Numbered from the stretch's first letter, positions 21,371 through 34,830 are shown. The stretch is DNA of 64,000 nucleotides from Mercurialis annua (GCF_937616625.2 NC_065575.1:26349001-26413000); one strand, 5' to 3'. The notes: generated from the sequence alone by a model not told the origin. Translations and numbers: made by a program.

Positions 21371-24179
21371 TATAAAGCGTCGTTTCGATCGCGTCACAAG
21401 TCTCTCTAAAGCGCCGTTCCGATTACCGAAGCATGGTTAGTTTATATTACGCAAAGTATGCAAGAAAAGTGACTCTATATAAGTATGTCGGGTCACAAGT
21501 CGTTTTAGCGCGTCGTTCCGATTACCAAAGCATGGTTAGGTTATAATACACAAAGTGTGCTGAAAAGTGACGATAGATTAGTATGTCACGTCACAAGTCT
21601 CTTTAACGCGTCGTTCCGATTACCTAACCATGGTAATGTTATATTACGCAAAGTTTGCGTGAGAAATGATGCTAGATTATAATGTCGAGTCTCAAGTCTC
21701 TTTAATGCTTCGTTTCGATTACCATGCTTATGTCGCGTCACAAGTCTCTATAACGCGTCGTTCTGATTACCTAAGCATGGTTAAGTTATATTACGAAAAG
21801 TGTGCGTTAAAAGTGACGCTAAAATAAATATGTCTTATCACAAGTCTCTTTAACGTGTCGTTCTGATTACCTAAGCATGGTTAGGTTATTACACAAAGAG
21901 TGCGTGAAAAATAACGCTAGATTAGTATGTCGCGTCTCGAGTCTCTCTAACGCGTCGTTCCGATTACCTAAGCATGGTTAGGTTATATTAAGGAAAGTGT
22001 GCGTTAAAAGTGACGCTAGATTACTATGTTGCATCACAAGTCTGCTTTACGCGTCGTTCCGATTACCTAACGGTTTGGTTATATTACGCAAAGTGCGACG
22101 TAAGATTAGTATGTCGTGTCTCAAGTCTCTATAATGCGCCGTTTCGATTACCATGTTTATGTTGCGTCACAAGTCTCTCTAACGCGTCGTTCCGATTACC
22201 TAACAATGGTTAGGCTATATTATGCAATGTGTGCGTGAAAAGTGACGCTAGATTAGTATATCGCGTCTCAATTCTTTCTAACGCGTCGTTCCCATTGCCT
22301 AAGAATGGTTTGGTTATATTGCGCAAAGTGTGCGTTAAAAGTGACGCTAGATTAGTATGTCCCGTCACAACGCGTAGATCCGATTACCTAAGCATGGTTA
22401 AGTTATTTTACGCAAAGTGTGCGTGTAAAGTGACGCTCGATTTCTATGTCTCGTCTCAAGTCTCTTTAATGTATTTTCTACAAGTCTCTCAAACGCGTCG
22501 TTCCGATTACCTAGGCATGGTTAGGTTATATTACGCAAAGTGTGCGTGCAAAGTAACGCTAGATTAGTATGTCGGGTCTCAAGTCTCTTTAGCGCGTAGT
22601 TCGGATTACCTAAGCATTGTTAGGTTATATTAGGCAAAGTGTGCGTGAAAAGTGACGCTAGATTAGTATGTCGCGTCTCAAGTCTATTTAACGTCTCGTT
22701 CTGATTACCTAAGCATGGTTAGGTTATATTACGCAAAGTGTGCGTGAAAAGTGACGCTCGATTTTTATTTCGCGTCTCAAGTGTCTTTAATTCATCGTTT
22801 TCGATTACCATGCTTATGTCGCGTCACAAGTCTCTCAAACGCGTCATTCCGATTTCCTAAGCATGGTTAGGTTATATTAAGCAAAGTGTGCGTGCAAAGT
22901 AATGCTAGATTAGTATGTCGCATCTCAAAACTATTTAACGCGTCGTTTGGATTACCAAAGCATGGTTAGGTTATATTTCGCAAAGTATGCGTGAAAAGTC
23001 AAGCTAGATTAGTATGTCGCGTCACCAGTCTCTTTAACACGTCGTTCTGATGAACTATAAACATGGTTAGGTTATATTACGCAGAGTGTGTGTGAAAAGT
23101 CTTTGCAACGCGTCATTTCGATTACCTAAGCATGTTTAGGCTATATTATGCAATGTGTGCGTGAAAAGTGACGCTAGACTAATATATCACGTCTCAAGTC
23201 TCTTTAATGCGTCTTTTGATTACCATGCTTTTGCGTGTCACAAATCTCTCAAACGCGTCGTTCCGATTACCTATGCAAGGTTAGGTTATATTACGGAAAG
23301 TGTGCGTACCTAAGCATGGTTAGGTTATATTACGCAAAGTGTGCGTGAAGAGTGACGGTAGATTAGTATGTCGCGCCACAAGTCTTTGCAACGCGTCGTT
23401 CCGATTACCTAATCATGTTTAGGCTATATTATGCAATGTGTGCGTGAAAAGTGACGCTAGATTTGGATGTTGCGTCTCAAGTCTATTTAACGCGTCGTTT
23501 CGATTACCATGCTTACGTCGCGTCACAAGTCCGATTACCTAGGCATGGTTAGGTTATTTTACGCAAAGTGTGCTTGAACAATGACGCTAGATTAGTATTT
23601 CGCGTCTTAACTCTCTTTATTGCGCCGTTTTGATTACCTAAGCATGGTTAGGTTATATTACGCAAAGTGTGCGTGAAAAGTGACGTTAGATTAGTATGTC
23701 ATGTCACAAGTCTCGTTATATAAGCATAGTTAGGTTATATTACGCAAAGTTTGCGTGAAAAGTGACGCTAGATTAGAATGACGCATCTCAAGTCTCTATA
23801 ACGCGTCGTTTTGATCGTTTCACAAGTCTCCCTAACGCGTCGTTTGATTACCAAAGCATGGTTAGGTTATATTACGCAAAATGTGTGCATGAAAAGTGAC
23901 TCTAAATTAGTATGTCAGGTCACAAGTCTCTTTAACGCTTCGTTTCGATTACCATGCTTATGTCGCGTCACAAGTCTCTCTAACGCGTCATTCCGATTAC
24001 CTAAGCATGGTTAGGTTATATTACAGAAAGTGTGCGTTAAAATTGACGCTAGATTACTATGTCGCATCACAAGTTTCTTTTTCGCGTCGTTTCGATTACC
24101 CATGGTTAGGTTATATTACGCAAAGTGTGCTTGAAAAGTGACGCTAGATTAGTATGTCGCGTCTCAAGTCTCTATAATG

Positions 24180-25860
24180 CGTCGTTTCGATAGCGTCTCA
24201 AGTCTCTCTAACGCATCGTTCCGATTACATAAGCATGGTTTGGTTATATTAAGAAAGTGTGCGATAGAAGTGACGCTAGATTACTATGTCGCATCACAAG
24301 TCTCTTTTTACGCGTCATTCCAATTACCTAAGTATGATTAGGTTATATTACGCAAAGTGTGCTTCAAACGTGACATTAGATTAGTATGTCGCGTCTTAAG
24401 TCTCTATAATGCGTCGTTTCAATTACCATGTTTAGTATGTCGCGTCACAAGTCTCTCTAACGCATTGTTCCGATAACCTAAGCATGGTTCGGCTATATTA
24501 TGCAATGTGTGCGTGAAAAGTGTTGCTAGATTAGTATGTCGCATCTCAAGTCTCTTTAACGCGTCGTTGCGAATACCATGCGAATGTCGGGTCACAATTC
24601 TCTCTAACGCGTCGTTTCGATTACCTAAGAATGGTTAGGTTATATTACGCAAAGTGTGCGTTAAAAGTGACGCTAGATTAGTATGTCTCGTCACAAGTCT
24701 CTTTAACGCGTCAATCCGATTACCTAAGCATGGTTAGGTTATATTACGCAAAGTGTGCGGGAAAAGTGACGCTCGATTTGTATGTCGCGTCTCAAGTCTC
24801 TTTAATGTATCGTTTTCGATTACCATGCTTATGTCTCGTCACAAGTCTCTCAAACGCGTCGTTCCGATTACCTAGGCATGGTTAGGTTATATTACGCAAA
24901 GTGTGCGTACAAAGTAACGCTAGATTAGTATGTCGGGTCTCAGGTCTCTTTAGCGCGTAGTTCGGATAACCTAACCATGGTTAGGTTATATTATGCAAAG
25001 TGTGCGTGAAAAGTGAAGCTAGATTAGTATGAAGCGTCACCAGTCTCTTTAACACGTCGTTCCGATTACCTAAGCATGGTTAGTTTATATTACGCAAAGT
25101 GTGCGTGAAAAGTGAGGCTAGATTAGTATGTCGCGTCTCAAGTCTCTTTAACGTGTCGTTCCGATTTACCTAAGCATGGTTAGGTTATATTACGCAAAGT
25201 GTGCGTGAAAAGTGACGCTAGATTAGTATGTCGCGTCTCAAGTCTCTTTAACGCGTTGTTTCGATTACCTAAGCATGGTTAGGTTATATTACGCAAAGTG
25301 TGCAAGAAGAGTGACGGTAGATTTTTATGTCGCGTCTCAAGTCTCTTTAATGCTTTGTTTTCGATTACCATGCTTATGTCGCGTCACAAGTATCTCAAAC
25401 GCGTCATTCCGATTACCTAAGCATGGTTAGGTTAAATTACGCAAAGTGTGCGTGCAAACTAACGCTAGATTAGTATGTCCCGTCTCAAAACTATTTAACG
25501 CGTCGTTCGGATTACCTAAGCATGGTTAGGTTATATTACGCAAAGTGTTTGTGCAAAGTAACGCTAGATTAGTATGTCGGGTCTCAAGTCTCTTTAACGC
25601 GTAGTTCGGATTACCTAAGCATGGTTAAGTTATATTACGCAAATTGTGCGTGAAAAGTGAAGCTAGATAATGTCGCGTCTCAAGTCTCTATAATGCGTCT
25701 TTTCGATAGCGTCTCAAATCTCTCTAACGCATCGTTCCGATTACCTAAGCATGGTTTGGTTATATTAAGGAAAGTGTGCGATAAAAGTGACGCTAGATTA
25801 CTATGTCGCATCACAAGTCTCTTTTACGCGTCGTTCCAATTACCTAAATATGGTTAGCTT
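24180..25860 (+). repeat. Segmental duplication C, copy 1
   Basis: About 1.7 kb repeated at 29235-30900, offset near 5050. Both copies carry 'gatta.ataagcatggtttgg' with a shortened 'ttaagaaagtgtgcga', later 'cgaagagtgacggtag'-type units, and the 'gaagctagataatgtcgcg' unit at 25660 and 30710. Confidence 0.85.
25171..25269 (+). repeat. Representative 99-bp satellite monomer
   Basis: Runs from 'taagcatggttagg' to 'cgattacc' and is exactly 99 bp to the next 'taagcatgg'. It contains three dyads: 'cctaagcatggttagg' across the unit boundary, 'acgcaaagtgtgcgt', and an 'aacgcgtcgtt'-type word (here with a C-to-T change). I do not recognise it as a named satellite family. Confidence 0.93.
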
Positions 25861-26339
25861 ATATTACGCAAAGTGTGCTTGAAAAGTGACATCAGATTAG
25901 TATGTCGCGTCTCAAGTCTCTATAATGCGTCGTTTCAATTACCATGCTTATGTCGTGTCACAAGTCTCTCTAACGCATTGTTCCGATTACCTAAGTATGG
26001 TTCGGCTATATTATGCAATGTGTGCGTGAAAAGTGACGCTAGATTAGTATGTCTCAAGTCTCTTTAACGCGTCGTTGCGATTACCATGCTTATGTCGGGT
26101 CACAAATCTTTCTAACGCGTCGTTCCGATTACCTAAGAATGGTTAGGTTATATTACGCAAAGTGTACGTTAAAAGTGAGGTTAGATTAGTATGTCCCGTC
26201 ACAAGTCTCTTTAACTCGTCGATCCGATTACCTAAGCATGGTTAGGTTATATTACGCAAAGTGTGTGTGAAAAGTGACGCTCGATTTGTATGTCGCGTCT
26301 CAAGTCTCTTTAATACATCGTTTTCGATTACCATGCTTA

Positions 26340-27900
26340 TGTTACGTCACAAGTCTCTCAAACGCATCGTTTTGATTACCTAGGCATGGTTAGGTTATAT
26401 TACGCAAAGTGTGCGTGCAAAGTAACGCTAGATTAGTATGTCGCGTCTCAAGTCTCTTTAACGCGTCGTTCGGATTACCTAAGCATGGTTAGGTTATTTT
26501 ACGCAAAGTTTGTATGAAAAGTGAAGCTAGATTAGTATGTCGCGTCACCAGTCTCTTTAACACGCTGTTCCGATTACCTAAGTATGGTTTGGATATATTA
26601 CGCAAAGTGTGGGTGAAAAGTGACTAGATTAGTATGTCGCGTCTCAAGTCTCTTTAACGTGTGAGTCCGTTACCTAAGCATTGTTAGGTTATATTACGCA
26701 AAGTGTGCGTGAAAAGTGACGCTCGATTTGTATGTCTCTTCTCAAGTCTCTTTAATGCACCGTTTTTTATTACCATGCTTATGTCGCGTCACAAGTCTCT
26801 GAAATGCGTCGTTCCGATTACTTAAGCATGGTTAGATTATATTATGCAATGTGTGCGTGCAAAGTAACGCTAGATTAGTATGTCGTGTCTCAAGTCTCTT
26901 TAACGCGTCGTTCGGATTACCTAAGCATGGTTAGATTGTATTACGCAAAGTGTGCGTGAAAAGTGAAGCTAGATTAGTATGCCGTGTCACTAGTAACACG
27001 TCGTTCCGATTACCTAAGCATGGTTAGGTTATATTATACAAAGTGTGCATGAAAAGTGACGCTAGATTAATATGTCGCATCTCAAGTCTTTTTAATGCGT
27101 CGTTTTGATTACCATGCTTATGCGCGTCATAAGTCTCTCAAACGCGTCGTTCCGATTACCTAGGCATGGATAGGTTATATTACGCAAAGTGTGCGTGCAA
27201 AGTAACGCTAGATTAGTATGTCGCGTCTCAAGTCTCTTTAACGCGTCGTTCGGATTACCTAAGCATGGTTAGGTTATTTTACGCAAAGTTTGCGTGAAAA
27301 GTGAAGTTAGATTAGTATGTCGAGTCACCAGTCTCGTTAACACGTCGTTTCGATTACCTAAGTATGGTTTGGTTATATTACGCAAAGTGTGCGTGAAAAG
27401 TGACTAGATTAGTATGTCGCGTCTCAAGTCTCTTTAACGTGTCAGTCCGTTACCTAAGCATGGTTAGGTTATATTACGCAAAGTGTGAGTGAAAAGTGAC
27501 GCTCGATTTGTATGTCGCGTCTCAAGTCTCTTTAATGCACCGTTTTCGATTACCATACTTATGTCGCGTCACAAGTCTCTCAAATGCGTCGTTCCGATTA
27601 CCTAAGCATGGTTAGGTTATATTATGCAATGTGTGCGTGCAAAGTAATGCTAGATTAGCATGTCGCATCTCAAGTCTCTTTAACGCATCGTTCGGATTAT
27701 CTAAGCATGGTTAGATTGTATTACGCAAAGTGTGCGTGAAAAGTGAAGCTAGTATGTGGCGTCACCAGTCTCATTAACACGTCGTTCCGAGTACCTAAGC
27801 ATGGTTAGGTTATATTACACAAAGTGTGCGTGAAAAGTGACTCTAGATTAATATGTCGCATCTCAAGTCTCTTTAATGCGTCGTTTTGATTACCATGCTT
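26340..27900 (+). repeat. 780-bp tandem pair
   Basis: Two direct copies at an offset of exactly 780 bp at the shortened unit 'gaaaagtgactagattag' (tgactagatt at 26621 and 27401). A homologous pair lies at 39872 and 40657 in block 5, so the pair existed before the larger duplication. Confidence 0.85.
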
Positions 27901-29234
27901 ATGCGCGTCACAAATCTCTCTAACGCGTCGTTCCGATTACCTAAGCATGGTTAGGTTATACCACGTAAAGTGTGCGTTAAAAGTGACGCTAGATTACTAT
28001 GTCGCATAAAAAGTCTTTTTTAACACGTGTGCGTGAAAGGTGACGGTATATTAGTATGTCGCTTCTCAAGTCTCTTTAACGCGTCGTTTTGATTACCATG
28101 CTTATGTCATGTTACAATTCTTTCTAAAGCTTCTTTCTGATTACCTGAGAATGGTTAGGTTATATTACACAAAGTGTGCGTTAAAAGTGACGCTAGATTA
28201 GTATGTCCCATCATAAGTCTCTTTTACTCGTCATTCCGATTACCTAACTATGGTTAGGTTATATTACGCAAAATGTGCGTGAAAAGTGACGCTAAAATTA
28301 TTTGTCGCGTCTCAAGTCTCTTTAATGCATCGTTGCGATTATCATGCTTATGTCGCGTCACAAGTCTCTCAAACGCGTCGTTTCGATTACCTAACATGTT
28401 TAGGTTATATTACGGAAAGTGTGTGTTAAAAAGTGATGCTAGATTACGATGTCGCATCAAAAGTCTCTTTAACGCGTTGTTCCGATTACCTAACCATGGT
28501 TAGGTTATATTATGGAAAGTGTACGTTAAAAGGGACGCTAGATTACTATGTCCCATCAAAAGACTCATGGTTAGGTTATATTACGCAAAGTGTGCGTAAA
28601 AAGTGACGCTAGATTAGTATGTAGCGTCACAAGTCTTTTTAACGCGTTTATCCGACTACTTCAGCATGGTTAGGTTATACTACGTAAAGTGTGCGTGAAA
28701 AGTGACGCTAGATTAGTAAGTCGCGTCTCAAATGTCTGCAATGCGTCGTTTCGATTACCATGCTTATGTCGCGTCACAAGTTTCTCTAATGCGTCGTTCC
28801 GATTACCTAAGCATGGTTAGGTTATATTATGGAAAGTGTGCGTTAAAAGTGACGCTACATTAATATGTCGCATCACAAGTCTCTTTAACACGTCGTTCCG
28901 ATTACCTTAGTACTGTCAGCTTATATTACACCAAGTGTGTGTGAAAAGTGACGCTAGAATAGTATGTCGCATCTCAAGTCTCTTTAGCGCCTTGTTTCAA
29001 TTACCATGCTTATGTCGCGTCACAAGTCTCTCTAGCGCGATGTTCCGATTACCTAAGCATGGTTAGGCTATATTACGGAAAGTGTGCATTAACAGTGGCA
29101 CTAGATTACTATGTCGAGTCACAAGTCTCTTTAACGCGTCGTTCCGATTACCTAAGCATGGTTAGGTTATATTACGCAAAGTGTGCATGAAAAGTAATGC
29201 TAGATTAGTTTGTCGCGTCTCAAGTCTCTATAAT

Positions 29235-30900
29235 GCGTCGTTTTGATAGCGTCTCAAGTCTCTCAAACGCATCGTACCGATTACATAAGCATGGTTTGGT
29301 TATATTAAGAAAGTGTGCGATAAAAGTGACGCTAGATTACTATGTCGCATCACAAGTCTCTTTTACGCGTCATTCCAATTACCTAAGTATGATTAGGTTA
29401 TATTGCGCAAAGTGTGCTTCAAACGTGACATTAGATTAGTATGTCGCGTCGCAAGTCTCTATAATGCGTCGTTTCAATTACCATGTTTATGTCGCGTCAC
29501 AAGTCTCTCTAACGCATTGTTCCGATAACCTAAGCATGGTTCGGATATATTATGCAATGTGTGCGTGAAAAATGTCGCTAGATTAGTATGTCGCATCTCA
29601 AGTCTCTTTAACGCGTCGTTGCGATTACCATGCTAATGTCGTGTCACAATTCTCTCTAACGCGTCGTTTTGATTACCTAAGAATGGTTAGGTTATATTAC
29701 GCAAAGTGTGCGTTAAAAGTGACGCTAGATTAGTATGTCTCGTCACAAGTCTCTTTAACGCGTCAATCCGATTACCTAAGCATGGTTAGGTTATATTACG
29801 CAAAGTGTGCGGGAAAAGTGACGCTCGATTTGTATGTCGCGTCTCAAGTCTCTTTAATGTATCGTTTTCGATTACCATGCTTATGTCTCGTCACAAGTCT
29901 CTCAAACGCGTCGTTCCAATTACCTAGGCATGGTTAGGGTATATTACGCAAAGTGTGCGTACAAAGTAACGCTAGATTAGTATGTCGGGTCTCAGGTCTC
30001 TTTAGCGCGTAGTTCGGATAACCTAAGCATGGTTAGGTTATATTATGCAAAGTGTGCGTGAAAAGTGAAGCTAGATTAGTATGAAGCGCACCAGTCTCTT
30101 TAACACGTCGTTCCGATAACCTAAGCATGGTTAGGTTATATTACGCAAAGTGTGCGTGAAAAGTGACGCTAGATTAGTATGTCGCGTCTCAAGTCTCTTT
30201 AACGTGTCGTTCCGATTACCTAAGCATGGTTAGGTTATATTACGCAAAGTGTGCGTGAAAAGTTACGCTAGATTAGTATGTCGCGTCTCAAGTCTCTTTA
30301 ACGTGTCGTTCCGATTACCTAAGCATGGTTAGGTTATATTACGCAAAGTGTGCAAGAAGAGTGACGGTAGATTTTTATGTCGCGTCTCAAGTCTCTTTAA
30401 TGCTTTGTTTTCGATTACCATGCTTATGTCGCGTCACAAGTCTCTCAAACGCGTCATTCCGATTACCTAAGCATGGTTAGGTTATATTACGCAAAGTGTG
30501 CGTGCAAACTAATGCTAGATTAGTATGTCGCGTCTCAAAACTATTTAACGCGTCGTTCGGATTACCTAAGCATGGTTAGGTTATATTACACAAAGTGTTC
30601 GTGCAAAGTAACGCTAGATTAGTATGTCGGGTCTCAAGTCTCTTTAACGCGTAGTTCGGATTACCTAAGCATGGTTAGGTTATATTACGCAAATTGTGCG
30701 TGAAAAGTGAAGCTAGATAATGTCGCGTCTCAAGTCTCTATAATGCGTCTTTTCGATAACGTCTCAAGTCTCTCTAACGCATCGTTCCGATTACCTAAGC
30801 ATGGTTTGGTTATATTAAGGAAAGTGTGCGATAAAAGTTACGCTAGATTACTATATCGCATCACAAGGCTCTTTTACGCGTCGTACCGATTCCTAAGCAT
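29235..30900 (+). repeat. Segmental duplication C, copy 2
   Basis: Partner of 24180-25860. It ends within a few units of orientation switch 2. Confidence 0.85.
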
Positions 30901-30925
30901 GGTTTAAGGTTATATACTAATCTAA
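30873..30925. other. Orientation switch 2 (plus to minus)
   Basis: Plus-strand 'cctaagcatggtttaaggttata' changes to minus-strand 'tactaatctaacgtcac' at about 30913-30916. The left side is rare: 'cgtaccgattcctaagcatgg' with 'tttaagg' recurs only at about 37940-37966, where the array runs on in plus orientation. Confidence 0.88.
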
Positions 30926-32099
30926 CGTCACTTATCACGCACACTTCGCATTATATAACCTAACCATACTTAGGTAATCGGAACGACGTGTTTGAGATAC
31001 TTTTGACGCAACATAAGCATGGTAATTGAAATGACGCGTTAAAGAGACTTGAGACGCGACATACTAATCTAGATTCACTTTTCACGCACATTTTGCGTAA
31101 TATAACCTATCAATGCTTACGTAATTGGAACGACGCGTTAGAGAGACTTGTGACGCGACATAAGCATGGTAATCGAAACGACGCGTTAATACTAATCTAG
31201 CGTCAATTTTCACGCACACTTTCCGTAACATAACCTAACCATGCATAAGTATTCGAAACGACGCGTTAAAGAGACTTGAGACGCGACAAACTAAGCTAGC
31301 GTCACTTTTCACGCACACTTTGCGTAATACCTAAGCATGTTAATCGGAACAACGAGTTAATGGGAGTTGAGACGCAACATAGTAATCTAACGTCACTTTT
31401 CAAGCACACTTTGCGTAATATTACCTAACCATGCCTAGGTAATCGAAATGACGCGTTAAAAAGACTTGAGACGCGACATACTAATCTATTGTTTCTTTTA
31501 ACGCACATTTTGCATAATATAACCTGAATGACGCACTAAAGAGACTAGAGATTCGACTTACTAATCTAGCATCTGTTTTTACTCACTTTTTGCATAATTT
31601 AACTTAACCATGCTTAGGTAATCAGAACGACGCGTCAAAAAGACTTGAGACGCGACATACTAATCTATTAAACTTTTCTCGCACACTTTGAGTAATGTGA
31701 ACTAACCATGCTTAGGTAATTGGAACGATGCGTTAGAGAGACTTGTGATGCGATATAAGCATGGTAATTAAACGACGCCTTAAAGAGACTTTAGACGGGA
31801 CAAATTAATCTAGCGTCATTTTTCACAGACACTTTAAATAATTTGATCTAACCATGCATAGGTAATGGGACGGACGCGTTAAAGAGACATGAGACGCGAC
31901 ATACTAATCTAGCGTCACTTTTCACGCACACTTTGTGTAATATAACCAAACCATGCTTAGGTGTTCGGAACGACGCGTTACTTGAGACGCGACATACTAA
32001 TCTACCGTCACTTTTTACGCACACTTTGTGTAATATAACCTATCCATGCTTTGGTAATCGAAACTACGCGTAAATGAGACTTGAGATGCGACATTATAA

Positions 32100-33000
32100 T
32101 CTAGCGTAACTTTGTGTAATATAACCTAACCATTCTTAGTTAATCGAAACGGCGCGATAATGAGACTTGAGATGCAACATACTAATCTATCGTCACTTTT
32201 CACGCACACTTTGCGTAATATAACCCGTGCTTAGATAATCGGAACGACACGTGAAAGAGACTTGTGACGCGACGTAAGCATGGTAGTTGAAACGACGCTT
32301 TAAAGAGACTTGATATGCGACATACTAATCTATTGTCGCTTTCTACGCACACTCTTCGTAATATAACCTAACAATTATTAGGTAATTGGAACGAGGCGAT
32401 AGAGAGACTTGTGACGCGACATAATCATGGTAATCGAAAAGACGTGCTAAAGAGACTTGAGACACGACATGCTAATCTACCGTCACTTTTAACGCACACT
32501 TTGCGTAATATAACCTAACTATGCTTAGGTAATCAGAACGACGCGTTAAAGAGACTTATGACGCGACATAGTAATCTAGCTTCACTTTTAATGCACACTT
32601 TCCATAATATAAAATAACCATGCTTAGGTAATCAAAACGACGCGTAAGAGAGACTTGTGACGCAATATAAACATGGTAATCGAAACGACGCGTTAAAGGG
32701 ACTTGAGACGCGACATACTATTCTAGGGTCACTTTGCACGCACACTTTGCATAATATAACCTAACCATGCTCAGGTAATCGAAACGACGCGTTAAAGAGA
32801 TTTGAGATGCGACATTCTAATCTACCGTCACTTTTCACGCACACTTTGTGTAATATAAACGAACGATGCTCAGGTAATCGAAACTACGCGTTATAGAGAC
32901 GAGATGCGACATACTAATCTACCGTCACTTTTCACACAAAATTTTGCGTAATATAACCTAACCATGTTTAGGTATTCGGAACGACGCGTAAAAGGGACTT
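32100..33000 (-). repeat. Roughly 0.9-kb minus-block repeat, copy 1 of 3
   Basis: Ordered markers 'accattcttagttaatcg', 'aacccatgctta' (short junction), 'gaacgaggcgatagagag', 'gcttcacttttaatgcacac' and 'catgctcaggtaatcg' recur at about 49680-50600 and 56740-57450 in the same order. Confidence 0.7.
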
Positions 33001-34399
33001 GAGACGTGACATATTAATCTAGCGTTACTTTTCAGCACACTTTGCGTAATATAACCCATGCTTGGATACTGAGAACGACACGTTAAAGAGACTTGTGATG
33101 CGATATAAGCATGGTAATCGAAACGACGCGTTAAAGAGACTTGAGATGCGACATACTAATCTATTGTCACTTTTCACGCACACTCTGCGTAATATAACCT
33201 AACCATGCTTAGGTAATCGGAACGACGCGTCAGAGAAACTTGTGACGCGACATAAGCATGGTAATCAAAACGACGCGTTAAAGAGACTTGAGACGCGACA
33301 TACTAATCTAACGTCACTTATCAGACACACTTTGCGTAATATAACCTAAGCATGCTTAGGTAATCGGAACGGCGCGTTAGTGAGACTTGTGACGCAACAT
33401 AAGCATGGTAATTGAAACGACGGGTTAAAGAAACTTGAGACTCGACATACTAATCTATTTCACTTTTCACACACAATTTGCGTAGTATAAACTAACCATG
33501 CTTAGGTAATTGGAACGATGCGTTAGAGAGACTTGTGACGCAAAATAAGAATGCTAATGAAACGATTCCTTAAATAGACTTTAGATGCGACATACTAATC
33601 TAGCGTCACTTTTCACGCACACTTTGCGTAATATAGCCGAACCATGCTTAGGTAATAGGAAAGACGCGTTAGAGAGACTTGTGACGCGACATACTAATCT
33701 AGCGTCACTTTTCACGCATTTGGATAATATAACCTAACCATGCTTAGGTAATCAGAACGACGTGTCAAAGAGACTTGAGCCGCCATATACTAATCTAGCA
33801 TAACTTTTCACTCACACCTTAGGTAATCGAAACGACGCTTTAAAAAGACATGAGACGAGACTTACTAATCTATTTCACTTTTCTCGTACACTTTGAGTAT
33901 TGTAAACTAACCATGCTTAGGTAATTGGAACGATGCGTTAGAGAGACTTGTGACGCGACAAAAGAATAGTAATGAAACGACCCCTTAACGAGACTTTAGA
34001 CGCAATATACTAATCTAGCATCATTTTTTACGGACACTTTGCGTAATTTAAATCTAACCGCATAGGTAATGGGACAGACGCGTTAAAGAGAGATGAGACG
34101 CGACATACTAATCTAGCGTCACTTTTCACGCACACTTTGTGTAATATGGTTCAATGCTTAGATTCTCGGAACGACGCGTTAAAGAGACTTGTGACGCGAC
34201 ATAAGCATAGTAATCAAAACGGCGCATTAAAGAGACTTGAGACGCGACATACTAATTTAGTGTCACGTTTTACGCACACTTTGCGTAATATAAAGTAACA
34301 ATACTTAGGTAATCGGAACGACGAGTTAAAGAGACTTGAGACGCAACATACTAATCTATCGTCACTTTTCACGCACACTTTGCGTAACCTAACCATGCT

Positions 34400-34830
34400 T
34401 AGGTAATCGGAATGACGCGTTAGAGAGATTTGTTGCGCGACATAAGCATGGCAATCGAAATGACGCGTTAATGATAGTGGAGACGCGACATACTAATCTA
34501 GCGTCACTTTTCACGCACATTTACGTAATATAACCTAACCATGCTTATGTAATCAAAACGACGCGTTAAAGAGACTTGAGACGCGACAAACTAATCTACT
34601 GCCACTTTTCACGGACACTTTGCGTAATATAACCTAACCATGCTTAGTTAATCGGAAAAACGCGTTAAAGAGACTTGAGACGCAACATACTAAACTAGTG
34701 TCTCTTTTCACGAACATTTTACGCAATGTAACCTAACCGTGCTTAGGTAATCGGAACGACGCGTTGAAGTGACTTGTGACGCGACATAGTACTCTACCGT
34801 AAATTTTAACGCACACTTTGCGTAATATAA
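34400..34830 (-). repeat. 444-bp higher-order repeat of minus blocks
   Basis: One 48-bp unit plus four subtype 99-bp units in the order: '..agagagtt..', 'catgcttatgtaatcaaaac', 'catgcttagttaatcgg', 'gttgaagtgacttgtgacgc' with 'agtactctaccgtaaatttt'. The same order appears at about 245-690, 46730-47200 and, with some change, 51360-51860. Confidence 0.75.

Larger units (their letters stand above)
23224..29220 (+). repeat. Large segmental duplication D, copy 1
   Basis: Corresponds to 37143-42255 in the same orientation. The distinctive short unit 'gtgtgcgtacctaagcatgg' (about 23301 and 37218) and a following 'gtgaagagtgacggtag' mark the start. The unit giving the 76-codon frames at 28273 and 41336 lies at offset 13063, and 'gtcgagtcacaagtctc' (29112 and 42143) is near the end. 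The offset shifts because of internal gains and losses. Confidence 0.78.
9333..30913 (+). repeat. Satellite block 3, plus orientation
   Basis: About 21.6 kb of uninterrupted satellite, the longest block. 99-bp and 48-bp units alternate irregularly. Many subtype markers recur in a fixed order, showing multi-kilobase higher-order structure (separate entries). Open frames here with peptides such as 'VKSDARLVCR' arise from the repeat itself. I see no gene, RNA gene or second mobile element. Confidence 0.95.

Noticed and set aside
22229..22567. Frames of 60-112 codons in the satellite, such as this 112-codon one, as genes
   Set aside because: The peptides are translations of consecutive monomers; they occur wherever no unit happens to carry an indel and have no independent coding signal.
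9333..30913. CRISPR-like regular repeats
   Set aside because: Repeats are contiguous with no unique spacers, vary continuously and extend for tens of kilobases; this is satellite DNA.
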